DNA from: Polaribacter sp.
GTDB lineage: Bacteria; Bacteroidota; Bacteroidia; Flavobacteriales; Flavobacteriaceae
Direction of reading: 5' to 3'
Assembly: GCA_028343155.1 (NCBI GenBank)
Contig: JAOLXX010000009.1
Location: 1-64,000, forward strand
Length of the DNA: 64,000 nucleotides
Shown in pieces: positions 55,957 through 64,000 of the stretch. Position 1 is the first letter of the stretch, and each line of letters starts with the position of its first letter. A model generated the notes under the pieces. That model ran no database searches, was not told the DNA's origin, and saw nothing but the letters and a program-made list of their open reading frames with translations. Both the position numbers and the translations under genes were made by a program.

Positions 55957-56975
55957 ATTTTGACAAGATTTATTTATGCTACTATGACTGTTAATATGGA
56001 TAAAAACATAGGTAAAGTTGTAACTGAGTTAAAAAAGAATATAAACGATTTTAATAATACAGTAATTATTTTCTTAAGTGATAATGGAGGTTGTAGATGT
56101 AGTAAAGGAGCAGTGAATTATCCTTTGCAACAACAAAAAGGTAGTGTTAGAAGGTGGTCAATAAAGTACCAATGTTTGTAAGTTGGCCAAATAAAATTGC
56201 CTCTTCTAGTACTTATAATTTTCAAGTTAGTTCTTTAGATATTTATCCTACACTAGCAAATTTGGAAGGTGCAACAATACCAGTTACAAAGCAACTTGAT
56301 GGTAAAGGTTTTATGGATAAAATTATTGCTGGTCAGAAAGTTAGAGAAGATGATGATGCTTTATATGTAATAAGACCACAAAATGGTTTTCATAATGGAG
56401 GTATTATTTCTTATCCATATAAATTAGATAAAACTGGTGGAAATGGTAAGTGGAGGTTATATAACATTCAGAATGACCCTGGTGAATCTACAGATTTAAG
56501 AAATAACTTAACAGATGGTGAGCAAATTGTACAAAACTTATTAGATAAAGCCATTGTTTGAGTTAGTGAATTTAAAGATGTAAAACCAGGCTGGTTTGAT
56601 CACGAAAGAAATGGTGGGTGCTCACATAGAAATTTATGGTTTAACACAGGTACATTGCCTCAATATGGTAAATTATTCGACACTACAGAAGAAGCTCTTA
56701 GTATAAATGATGCTTTTGACAGTTTGTTTACGGTATCTCCAAATCCTTCTTCTAATGTGTTTAATTTAACGTTTAAGAACACAATTAATAAATTAACTAT
56801 AGAATTACTGTCTTTAAATGGAAAACCTGTTAAAAAAGTTAATATTTCTAATACTAATAAAGCTAGAGTAGATATTTCTAATTTATCAAAAGGAATGCAT
56901 ATTCTTAAAGTTAATTCTGATGATAAATTATCTATAGAGAAGGTGATTAAAATACAATTACATTCAAAACATTAA
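55957..56975 (+). pseudogene. Decayed S1 sulfatase with T9SS domain, copy of the 52734 type
   Basis: The sequence is homologous to the 52734 sulfatase from about its residue 310 onward (IYATMTVNMDKNIG, NTVIIFLSDNGG, KVPMFVSWPNKI, PQNGFHNGGI). Everything before that, including the CxPSR active site and the signal peptide, is missing. A frameshift lies at about 56150, where the frame with KGAVNYPL passes to the frame with KVPMFVSW, and an in-frame TGA interrupts it at 56559-56561 (DKAIV then VSEFKDVKP). After the stop the frame continues to a T9SS sorting domain (SPNPSSNVF, LSKGMHILKV) ending at 56975. With a 5' truncation, a frameshift and a stop codon it cannot be functional. An operator relic remains upstream. 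Confidence 0.88.
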
Positions 56976-57161
56976 TTGATGCTTATTTTACTTATATAGT
57001 TCCATTCATAAACTTTCTGCCATATAACGCCATTATGTAAAATAGCCATTTTCTAAAATATAAATTATGGTAATAAATAGATTTAATCTTTAGAATACTT
57101 ATTGGTGTTATAAAAAAGAGCTAAAAATACTTCTAAAAGCCTTAGATATAAACCTAAAATT

Positions 57162-57515
57162 ATGTCTAAATTAAGTAAAAAAGAGTTTTTAGAAAATCAC
57201 AGTTCTTTTCCGGAATTCCACAAGCAAGTTCTAATGCAATCTGGATTAGAATGGAAACAATTAATTGAACACCCTCAAGATTATTACACAGCAAATAGTG
57301 GATCAGTTCCTGGTATGATTTATTATACAGATACTGTAGCTTTTGCAAAAAAGCATCATTTATCAATATTGCAAATACTGGATGAATTCGAATCATGTTG
57401 TGGTAAATTGGAAAATAAACCAAGTTCACAAGATGAAACACAATATTTTAACTGGCTTTCATGGTTCGCTTGGGAATCTATGATGAACGAGATAATTGCT
57501 TTTGTTGAAAGTTAA
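57162..57515 (+). CDS. Hypothetical protein of 117 residues, probably part of a mobile-element remnant
   Basis: A compact soluble protein without signal peptide or membrane segment, rich in aromatic residues, with segments such as HKQVLMQSGLEWKQLIEHP and WFAWESMMNEI. I do not recognise the family. Codon use and base composition look like the surrounding genes. It lies between the sulfatase pseudogene and the minus-strand DUF3987 gene and is followed by a terminator-like hairpin. Small genes of this kind travel with phage- or ICE-derived DUF3987 genes, so it is probably a leftover of the same element. A cargo or defence role is not supported by anything seen here. Confidence 0.6.
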   Translation: MSKLSKKEFLENHSSFPEFHKQVLMQSGLEWKQLIEHPQDYYTANSGSVPGMIYYTDTVAFAKKHHLSILQILDEFESCCGKLENKPSSQDETQYFNWLSWFAWESMMNEIIAFVES

Positions 57516-57552
57516 AAAAGAAAATAGAAAGAAGAAATTCTTTCTATTTTTT
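57516..57552 (+). terminator. Rho-independent terminator after the 57162 gene
   Basis: AAAATAGAAAGA pairs with TCTTTCTATTTT across a short loop, with T residues after the stem; the A run before it could allow bidirectional use. Confidence 0.75.
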
Positions 57553-57569
57553 ATCCTTTTATCTATAGG

Positions 57570-57662
57570 TGTGGTAAACCTGGTAATCGTGGTAAACCTC
57601 AACATTGGTAGGGGTTTAGAGGGGTTTTTGTAGTGGTAAGCTAGCGGTAAGGTTGGTAAGGT
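57570..57662. repeat. Tract of irregular GGTAA-type short repeats
   Basis: Within about 90 bases, GGTAA or GGTAG occurs eight times at irregular spacing, twice as GGTAAACCT and later as GGTAAGG-like units. It lies just beyond the 3' end of the DUF3987 gene. It could be an iteron-like or recombination-related sequence of the element, or degraded coding repeats. The spacing is not regular enough to call a CRISPR or a true iteron array. Confidence 0.5.
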
Positions 57663-57666
57663 GCAT

Positions 57667-57708
57667 AAAAAAACCACCTATTCAATCTTAAAATTAAATA
57701 GGTGGCTA
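57667..57708 (-). terminator. Rho-independent terminator of the minus-strand DUF3987 gene
   Basis: CCACCTATTTAAT pairs with AATAGGTGG with a loop, and on the minus strand a T run follows. It sits just after the stop of the DUF3987 gene. Confidence 0.8.
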
Positions 57709-57724
57709 GTTTTAAAAAGCTTTT

Positions 57725-58990
57725 TTATTTAAACTTTTTCTTGTAATTCCCTTGCGTATCTAGTCGAACAAACAATTTGTCTTTACATAGAAATCGACCA
57801 ATTGAACCTCCTCGTACATTATGTTTAGTAAACAGTTCGATTTGTTCACTTTTCTTGAATTCCATAGGTAATTCTTTATAGAGGCTAAATTTGTTTTCTT
57901 CAAGGTTATCTAGTGGATTTGTAGAAGACAACTTGTTGTAGACACGTAAAGCATTATTTCTAAAATACTCTACTAATATTATAGCATCATTTAAACTTTT
58001 ATCAGAGAGGTTATCACTAAAAGTATTTGTTGAGGTTTGTTCTATCATCTCTAGAATTAAAGCAAGTCTCCAAACGTAGGTCTCTAATTTTGATTGGATT
58101 AATGTTTCTAAATCATCTTTATAACACTGTTTAACTTTTTCACTTTGCCATTCTTTGTAAATTTCTATTTGGCTTTCTGTTGTTTTTAAAGTTTTATTAG
58201 TTGTGCCAAATAAATCTTGGATCAGCTTATTGTAGCTTTGATATTGGCTTTCATCTATTTGTTTTCCAGTAAATAGTTTTGGTTCTAGATATTCAGGATA
58301 TACAAATAAGAAACGAGCTAAAAATCCATCATCCTCTCTATTGTTAGAAGCCATGTCTTTTAGAACTTTTGGTTGCATACCACCAAGAATGTTTACATTA
58401 GGGTTTTCAACACGAATAGGTCCCTTAGATACCCTGTCAACAGAAATGGCATCCCCATTAAAGAACTCTAAATACATTTGCTGATCGCCACCTTTTTTAT
58501 ATTTGTCAAAACTCTTAATCCATCCTAAGAGTTCATCTCTAAAAATTAAAACACCTTTTTTATTATGCTGAAGTGTTTCTGATAGTTTTTCTGGAGTAAA
58601 ATCACTAAGAATAGTTTTATTATAGATGGGTTTCTCTCCATTTTTATCCTCAGAATTAGAATATTTCTGCATATCAGAATGGAATTTAGTAAAGCTTTTT
58701 TTATCCATTTCTGCTATGGGTTGTTTAGCAAATTTTAGTGGATGTGTCTTACCGTCTCCAGATCTTCCAATAATATTTAACCATAAAATTGGAGGATTGT
58801 CATAGGATCCGTTATTCAATCTTACGGAACTACCTATGGCAGTAGCACAAGTTGATAGTATTCCAGCACTTAAATATTCTGGATTATAACCAACAGTCTC
58901 CTCAGCATTTATTATTAATTTTTGGATATTTCTTGGAAATATTTCTGTTGGGAAACTGTGACTTCTAGTTGATAAGCTGTTTTTGGTTAC
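57725..58990 (-). pseudogene. DUF3987-family primase/helicase-like protein of a mobile element, 5' end replaced
   Basis: About 420 residues match the DUF3987 family, ATPase-like proteins of phages and integrative elements in Bacteroidota. A Walker A motif is visible (IIGRSGDGKTHP), then an acidic Walker B-like stretch (VLIFRDELLGW) and LGGMQPKVLKDM. The recognisable start of the domain (SFPTEIFPRNIQKLI) is complete, but no proper start codon or ribosome-binding site precedes it. The upstream bases belong to a sulfatase gene on the same strand, and the joint lies at about 58990. The original 5' end was therefore lost when the two sequences were joined. It is probably not expressed as a functional protein, though translation from a TTG at 59020 is formally possible. 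Confidence 0.75.
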
Positions 58991-59250
58991 TCTGGTGAAG
59001 ATGCATAATAACTTGTACAAATTGCGCCTTGTTCTGCTAATTTATCAATATTTGGTGTGTGTACATTATTGCCTTTTCCCCAAACAAATGCTTGATCTTT
59101 TGACATTAGCTTCTGGTATGCACTTAACGTTCTAAAATTATGTTCATCCGTTTGAACAATAATTAAGTTAGGCTTTTTCTGCCCAAATGTGTTAATTGTT
59201 ATTAGAAGGATTGCAGTAATCTTTATTAAAAAAGTAATTTTTTTCATCAT
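58987..59250 (-). pseudogene. Truncated S1 sulfatase, N-terminal 87 residues only
   Basis: Signal peptide (to about residue 23, NTFGQ) and the first sulfatase segment (KPNLIIVQTDEHNFRTLSAY, NVHTPNIDKLAEQGAICTSYYASSP). The sequence breaks exactly where the CxPSR active-site motif should follow; after SSPE comes a stop codon and then DUF3987 sequence. The N-terminus is intact with a normal start 41 bp after the FAD oxidoreductase gene, so this was the next gene of the minus-strand operon. No 3' remainder of this sulfatase type is found in the window, because the pseudogene at 55957 belongs to a different subfamily. It is a clear deletion or insertion scar. Confidence 0.85.
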
Positions 59251-59291
59251 TTATGTTTTTGTTTTGCAAGCAGTTTAAACCATTGTTGTTT

Positions 59292-61220
59292 TTAGTAACA
59301 ACGAATTTCAAACATTTTAACATAGGGTTTCCCATACGTTTCTTTTAAGTTAACTCTTATTGCTGTTGTTTTAATTTCATTAAACCTAACTTTTACCAAT
59401 CTTGCCAAATTGGTCTCTACTTTACCAACTTCTACCCAATTCCCTCTAACTCTTGCTTCCACAGTTAAATTTTTTATTAATTCTGGTGGAATTATCATTG
59501 GTTGTTCTATATGCCTTTTTGGGTTTTTATGCATTGTAATTTTCTTATGAAGATTGGTATCAAACTTCATTTCTACACTTGTTAGCTTCTGATTTTTCTC
59601 CCACTCTAACTGTAATTGTGCATTTACACCTTCTGATTGCCAATGATGAATTTTATCAACCTCATCTCTACTAACACCATCTAACAAATTTTTTACATCT
59701 CCAGAACTTGTAGATGATGCAAATAATAAACTCGCTTTTCTAGCTTTATCATTAGGATCGTTTGCTGGATGATGTGGAAAATAAGAATCGTCTCTTAACA
59801 ATTGTTGCTGCAATTCTGTAATATGTTTTTTATATAACTCTCTTGGGTTAATACCTTTTTGCGCGCACATTGCTGCTGCTGTACCTGCTGCTTGTCCCAT
59901 CATAGAACACGTACCTATAATTCTTGTTGATGAAAGTGCCATATGTGAAACACTTACATTTCTACCAGCAAACAATAAATTTGATACATTTTTAGAATAC
60001 AAACAACGAAAAGGGATTTGGTAAATATCATTAAATCGCGAATGGAAAAAACTTGCAGGTTGACTTAAATCTTCTATTCCTCCAGGGTTATGTTCATCTA
60101 AAGACCAACCTCCAAAAGCAATGGCATCATCAAAATGACGATTGCCTAACATATCATTTTGAGTTAAAATAAAGTCACCCATAAATCTGCGAGATTCTCT
60201 TCTACCAGGAATAGAACCAATCCAATCTAAAGCCATATTATCTGCTTCTGGGTGTTTTCCAGAATTCTTCACATAATCCCAAACTCCGTAAAAATACGCC
60301 ATTAATTTATGACGAATTTCATCTCTTTCGCCAATAATATCTACATTACTACCAATTTCTACCCACCAAAAACCCTCTTTTACTTGCTTAATTTTTCTAT
60401 GTCCTGTAGTTTTTGCTTTATCGCCATCAAAAGGTATTGCGTAAGAAGGAGGATAAAATGGTGTTGGTTTCCCCATATCTTTAGTCATCATCATAATACA
60501 ATCTCCCATAACCCAACCATCTGGTTTATCTGGTGCAAAAGATTCGTTAAACTCTGCTTTTCCTTCACGTCCCATTCTAAATTCTGCACCTGCAGTTGCT
60601 GCCATTAAACCATCACCAGAACAATCGCAAAATGCGTGTGCGTTTACAGTAAATTCTGTTTCGGTTGTAGATTGCCAACATATTGCAGATTTTATTGCAT
60701 CACCATTCATAACAACATCTACAGCTTGTGTATTCATTAATAATTTAATGTTCTTTTCTCTAACCACATAATTATATAAAACGTGGTCCCAAACGTGATA
60801 AGATGCTTGTGAGTTATAATGCCAATTTTCTAACATTGTTTCTTCTACAATACCTGTTTCACGCTCTATTTTATGTTTGTTTTTTAAACTTTGAACGCCA
60901 TTTACTGTAACACGCATTTCACTAGAAGCATTACCACCTAAAACAGGTCTGTCTTGCACTAACAAAACTTTAGCACCATTTCTTGCTGCAGAAACTGCTG
61001 CAGAAATACCAGCCATACCAGCTCCAATAACTGCTACATCTACATTTAAAGTTTTTCTTCTTTTAATGTCTATTCTTTTTCCTTCTTTTGGATCTTCAAA
61101 ATGAATAACTTGTTCTTCTCCTGTTTCTAAATTGGTTCCCATAATAGAACCAGTAACTGGCAATAATCCTGCTGCTAAAATTCCTTTTGCTCCTGTTTTA
61201 AAAAAGTTTCTACGTTTCAT
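59292..61220 (-). CDS. Tat-exported FAD-dependent oxidoreductase, paralogue of 16467
   Basis: Paralogue of the 16467 protein along its full length (642 versus 640 residues). Twin-arginine signal KRRNFFKTGAKG without a lipobox, so it should be soluble in the periplasm, unlike its paralogue. FAD-binding motif VIGAGMAGISAAVSAARNG near residue 62 and QDRPVLGGNASSEMR after it; CDCSGDGLMAATAGAEFRMGREG near residue 198. The same discoidin-like C-terminal region is present (QLEWEKNQKLTSVEMKFDTN). It is the third gene from the window end in the minus-strand operon. No FMN-motif protein accompanies it. The substrate is unknown; presence in both arms of the locus suggests a regular step in galactan use. 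Confidence 0.85.
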   Translation of the reverse strand: MKRRNFFKTGAKGILAAGLLPVTGSIMGTNLETGEEQVIHFEDPKEGKRIDIKRRKTLNVDVAVIGAGMAGISAAVSAARNGAKVLLVQDRPVLGGNASSEMRVTVNGVQSLKNKHKIERETGIVEETMLENWHYNSQASYHVWDHVLYNYVVREKNIKLLMNTQAVDVVMNGDAIKSAICWQSTTETEFTVNAHAFCDCSGDGLMAATAGAEFRMGREGKAEFNESFAPDKPDGWVMGDCIMMMTKDMGKPTPFYPPSYAIPFDGDKAKTTGHRKIKQVKEGFWWVEIGSNVDIIGERDEIRHKLMAYFYGVWDYVKNSGKHPEADNMALDWIGSIPGRRESRRFMGDFILTQNDMLGNRHFDDAIAFGGWSLDEHNPGGIEDLSQPASFFHSRFNDIYQIPFRCLYSKNVSNLLFAGRNVSVSHMALSSTRIIGTCSMMGQAAGTAAAMCAQKGINPRELYKKHITELQQQLLRDDSYFPHHPANDPNDKARKASLLFASSTSSGDVKNLLDGVSRDEVDKIHHWQSEGVNAQLQLEWEKNQKLTSVEMKFDTNLHKKITMHKNPKRHIEQPMIIPPELIKNLTVEARVRGNWVEVGKVETNLARLVKVRFNEIKTTAIRVNLKETYGKPYVKMFEIRCY

Positions 61221-61262
61221 TTTATTGTTTTTAGCAAGGAGTATAAAACCCTTGTTATTTTG

Positions 61263-62723
61263 TTAGTTTGATTTTGCTTCGTCTAAATATGGAGTAAATT
61301 TTTTAATTAATTCTGGATGCGCACTCGCAACATTATTCGTTTCATTCTCATCATTTTTTAAATTATACAATTCAAAATAAGGTGCTCTATCTTTTCCTTT
61401 TCTTGGTGTAATTCTAAAAAATTTCCAATCGTCAACTCTTACAGCTTCGTAATACGGATTTTTTCTGTGTTCCCAATTCCAATATAGATATTTGTGTTTT
61501 TTCTGATGATCATTTTCGCCTAAAATTGTTGGTAATAAACTAATTCCGTCTGTATTTTTTGGAGTTTCAATTCCTGTTAAATCACAAACAGTTGGTAAAA
61601 AATCCCAAAAAGCACTTGGGTGATTAGAAACCTGACCTTCTTTAATGGTTCCTTTCCATCTAGCTATAAATGGCACACGAATTCCACCTTCATATAAATC
61701 TCTTTTTTTACCTTTTAAGCCTTTAGAGCTATCGAAAAAAGAAATGTCTTGCCCTCCTTCATTAGATGGTCCATTATCACTCGCAAACATAATTATAGTG
61801 TTTTCTTCTAAACCTAAATCTTTTAATAAATTAATAATTCTTCCAATGTTTTTATCCATTCTAGAAATCATACTTGCATAGGTGATATTTGGTTGATCTT
61901 GAGCGCAATAACCATCTGTATATTGGCTTCCATATCCGTGTCCTTTTTTTGCACCACCACCTACTTTATGAGGTGTTTCTGGCCAATTTAAATCTTTATA
62001 TTGTTGTTTGGAATCTTCTGGAACTGTTAATTCTGCGTGCGGAATTGCAAAAGGCAAATACAAGAAAAATGGTTTATTTTTATTATCCTTAATAAATTTT
62101 AAAGATTCTTCAGCAAATTCATCGTGAGAATAGGTTCCTTTACCTTGAATATATGCTCCATTTTCATCACGAATATTTAAATTTTCTGGATATGCTAATT
62201 TTGTATGGTTTCTCCATAAATATTCAGGATAATAAAAATGTGCAAATCCTTGATTTTGAAATCCAAAATAATGATCAAATCCTTGTTGATTTGGGCTATT
62301 GTCTGCAAACGGACCTTCAGACAAACCCCATTTACCAATTAAACCAGTAGTATAATTTGCTGTTTTTAACAATTCTGCAACTGTTACATCATCAGGATTC
62401 ATCAATTTTCCGTTTCTGGTAACAGAAGCATTTCCCATATGCAAACCTGTCATTAAAGAAGCTCTGGAAGGGGAACATACTGTTTGTCCAGAATAATGGT
62501 CAGTAAATTTTATTCCCTCGTTTGCTAACTTATCAATATTAGGTGTTTTAATTTTTTGTTGACCATAAACTCCAACATCACCATAACCCATATCATCAGC
62601 AAGAATATAAATGATATTTGGTTTTTTGGAAATTTCTTTTTTAACTTCAATTTTCTTTTGAGCACAACTAGAGAGCCCAAAAATGGCAAGTACACAACAA
62701 AAATAAATCTGTTTTAACATCAT
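61263..62723 (-). CDS. S1 sulfatase lipoprotein, arylsulfatase A-like
   Basis: Sulfatase lipoprotein (lipobox Cys20, GLSSC). The active-site motif is CSPSR with Cys83. ADDMGYGDVGVYG near residue 42, GKWGLSEG near residue 148, ASDNGPSNEGGQD near residue 315 and GGIRVPFIARW complete the set. GKWGLSE replaces the GKWHLG seen in the S1_19-like members, so this protein belongs to another subfamily. It is preceded by the GH82-like gene (93 bp) and followed by the FAD oxidoreductase (42 bp), forming one minus-strand transcript. It likely acts on sulfated oligosaccharides released by the neighbouring beta-helix enzyme. Confidence 0.88.
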   Translation of the reverse strand: MMLKQIYFCCVLAIFGLSSCAQKKIEVKKEISKKPNIIYILADDMGYGDVGVYGQQKIKTPNIDKLANEGIKFTDHYSGQTVCSPSRASLMTGLHMGNASVTRNGKLMNPDDVTVAELLKTANYTTGLIGKWGLSEGPFADNSPNQQGFDHYFGFQNQGFAHFYYPEYLWRNHTKLAYPENLNIRDENGAYIQGKGTYSHDEFAEESLKFIKDNKNKPFFLYLPFAIPHAELTVPEDSKQQYKDLNWPETPHKVGGGAKKGHGYGSQYTDGYCAQDQPNITYASMISRMDKNIGRIINLLKDLGLEENTIIMFASDNGPSNEGGQDISFFDSSKGLKGKKRDLYEGGIRVPFIARWKGTIKEGQVSNHPSAFWDFLPTVCDLTGIETPKNTDGISLLPTILGENDHQKKHKYLYWNWEHRKNPYYEAVRVDDWKFFRITPRKGKDRAPYFELYNLKNDENETNNVASAHPELIKKFTPYLDEAKSN

Positions 62724-62816
62724 TTTAATTTTACACTAATTAAATAAATTTTACTCGCTAAAATGTACTCTCACGTTTTTAAAATGTTATTAAGCGTAAA
62801 AAACAAGTTATTAAAA

Positions 62817-64000
62817 TTAGTTTTTCTTCTTTTTCCCTTTGTTCTTTTTCTTTTTACCTCCTGTTATTTTAGAAGGTTCCTTTTTAAATTTAATATCACA
62901 GTCTTTAAATGAAAACTTATTACTTGTAAAGATTTCTTTATTTTCTTTTGGAAAACCTACCATTTTTAAATTAGGTGTATGTATTGTGTAAAATCCTTTA
63001 TTAGGATCTGTACCTCCTTTAGCAAAATAAACGATTCCTGAAACTGAAGGTCCTTTAAAACTTTCTTCATCCTCATTTCTATCTTTACTTACCAAATTTC
63101 TTTGGTCACAAGGAACAAAATTTCGTCTTGTGTTTCTTAACTGTGCATTTTTACCATACACAATTTTTACATTAGAGATAATAGATTCAGCATTAAAAGT
63201 TCCATAGATATGACCATTTATTGCATTCCCTTGTTTATCTCTTTGCTCTTTCTTTTTGCTTAAAAAACCTGCAGCTATAATTAACCCTGTTTCACAACTT
63301 ACTGCTTCTACATCATTAATAAATACCTTTCCATTTACAATTGTATGTGGTGATAAAGTAATTGCAGCTTGTCCGTTTTCACAATAAATGTTTTCAGCAT
63401 AATTTTCATCAACTTTTACATTCTTGTCTTTTAAATATGCATTATGTACAGCACCTGTTTCTAAACGTAATGTAGCACCTCCAGAACCTTTTAAATTTCT
63501 ATACAATACATTGTAAGAAGCTTGACATTGCACAACTCCATATCCATAATGTGCGTTTGTAACTTCAATATTTTCTATGACACCATTTTTAGCAAACAAG
63601 TATTTATTATTACTAAATTTTTGCAAATTCATTGTAATAGATGAAAAACGAGTATTGTTATCTAAAACTTTAAAATTGGCTAATTTAAAGTTATTTGCAC
63701 CTCCCAATGCAACTGCGATTGTACCTCCATTTTTATCTTCTCCTGCAATTCTATTTGTAAAATCGAATGTGAATGGTTTATCATCATTCATACTAGTTAA
63801 ACTTATGTTTCCTATTTCTCCTTTACCTTGTTTACCTACTGAGAAAAACTTTAGCACTTTTGGGCTATCTCCTTTAAAAACAACCAATGGAGAAACTTTA
63901 ATATGAACATTAGATTTTATCTGAATTTCTTGACTAATCGTATATACAAAATTATTTTTTGTGGCATTAATTTTTAATAATCCTCCGCCTTTTTTATTAA
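62817..64000 (-). CDS. Right-handed beta-helix protein, GH82 iota-carrageenase-like; N-terminus beyond window
   Basis: The frame is open to the window end, so the N-terminus is missing. The visible about 390 residues start within a KGGGLLKINA segment and read like a right-handed beta-helix (VYTISQEIQIKSNVHIKV, HYGYGVVQCQA, GGATLRLETGA, NIYCENGQAAITLSPH). Segments such as HYGYG, LRLETG and YCENG...LSPH recall GH82 iota-carrageenases, endo-enzymes for beta-1,4 linkages in iota-carrageenan. This match is from memory, not from an alignment. In the characterised enzyme I recall an aspartate two residues after the LRLE glutamate, where this protein has glycine. The C-terminus is a lysine-rich tail (GGKKKKNKGKKKKN). 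Another beta-helix family is the alternative. Confidence 0.6.
   Translation of the reverse strand, partial: NKKGGGLLKINATKNNFVYTISQEIQIKSNVHIKVSPLVVFKGDSPKVLKFFSVGKQGKGEIGNISLTSMNDDKPFTFDFTNRIAGEDKNGGTIAVALGGANNFKLANFKVLDNNTRFSSITMNLQKFSNNKYLFAKNGVIENIEVTNAHYGYGVVQCQASYNVLYRNLKGSGGATLRLETGAVHNAYLKDKNVKVDENYAENIYCENGQAAITLSPHTIVNGKVFINDVEAVSCETGLIIAAGFLSKKKEQRDKQGNAINGHIYGTFNAESIISNVKIVYGKNAQLRNTRRNFVPCDQRNLVSKDRNEDEESFKGPSVSGIVYFAKGGTDPNKGFYTIHTPNLKMVGFPKENKEIFTSNKFSFKDCDIKFKKEPSKITGGKKKKNKGKKKKN

Noticed and set aside
55912..56181. Open frame that could be read as a short intact sulfatase-like gene
   Set aside because: Its C-terminal residues are out of frame and its homology runs on in another frame, so it is part of a pseudogene.
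57570..57662. Possible CRISPR or regular iteron array
   Set aside because: Units are too short and spacing is irregular; no cas genes are present.
57459..57677. Minus-strand frame of 72 codons next to the DUF3987 gene
   Set aside because: It runs through the GGTAA tract and a terminator hairpin and has no homology features.
1..64000. tRNA, rRNA or insertion-sequence genes
   Set aside because: No tRNA-like cloverleaf, rRNA segment, transposase or integrase was recognised anywhere in the window.

Overview
The window looks like a chromosomal segment of a marine member of the Flavobacteriaceae (Bacteroidota), similar in gene content to Zobellia, Polaribacter or Formosa. The DNA is AT-rich. Many exported proteins have Bacteroidota-type lipoprotein signals or C-terminal type IX secretion (T9SS) sorting domains. 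There is a SusC/SusD pair, and promoters carry the phylum's TAnnTTTG-like -7 box. Almost all of the window is one large polysaccharide utilisation locus for a sulfated red-algal galactan. Carrageenan is the favoured substrate because of a GH127 of the 3,6-anhydro-D-galactosidase type, a GH82-like iota-carrageenase-type beta-helix protein, S1_19-like and S1_7-like sulfatases, and a DauB/DauA-like pathway for 3,6-anhydrogalactose. Agar or porphyran is not excluded, because the GH16 enzymes resemble several red-algal galactanase clades.

Layout. 1-4207: end of a sulfatase, a GH16 lipoprotein and a GH127 enzyme. 4406-21016: a long operon of two VCBS/ASPIC proteins, two GH42/GH167-like glycosidases around a PhoD-like phosphoesterase, a sulfatase, a Tat-exported FAD oxidoreductase, a protein with an FMN-attachment-like motif, and a CstA transporter. 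21105-29293: sulfatases, a GH16 and two poorly known exported proteins. 29490-36550: SusC, SusD and two surface lipoproteins. 36631-41600: GntP permease and the sugar-acid pathway (enolase-superfamily cycloisomerase, aldehyde dehydrogenase, HpaI-type aldolase). 41836-47058: a divergently transcribed secreted protein, two GH16 lipoproteins, a small exported protein and a sulfatase. 47413-50938: a TPR/LuxR-type membrane regulator and two paralogous AraC-family regulators. 51063-55736: T9SS-secreted GH16 and multidomain sulfatase. 55737-59250: a scar zone with a decayed sulfatase copy, a small hypothetical gene and a 5'-truncated DUF3987 mobile-element gene fused into a broken sulfatase. 59292-64000, minus strand: FAD oxidoreductase, sulfatase and the GH82-like protein, running off the window.

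The strongest new observation is regulatory. Nine transcription units share an unusual promoter: two direct half-sites around G[A/G/T]TA (consensus about TTA[A/G]G[A/G]TAAAATT) exactly 21 bp apart, followed by a -7 box whose TTTG/TTTA/TTG lies 40 bp (39 once) from the proximal half-site, with no clear -33 box. A tenth, relic operator precedes the sulfatase pseudogene. The 21-bp direct-repeat geometry is that of classic AraC-family operators, so one or both AraC paralogues at 49072 and 50075 are the natural candidates. The model is that secreted GH16 and GH82-like enzymes cut the polymer, sulfatases trim it, SusCD imports fragments, GH127 and GH42-like exo-enzymes finish them, and the anhydrosugar is oxidised and split to pyruvate.
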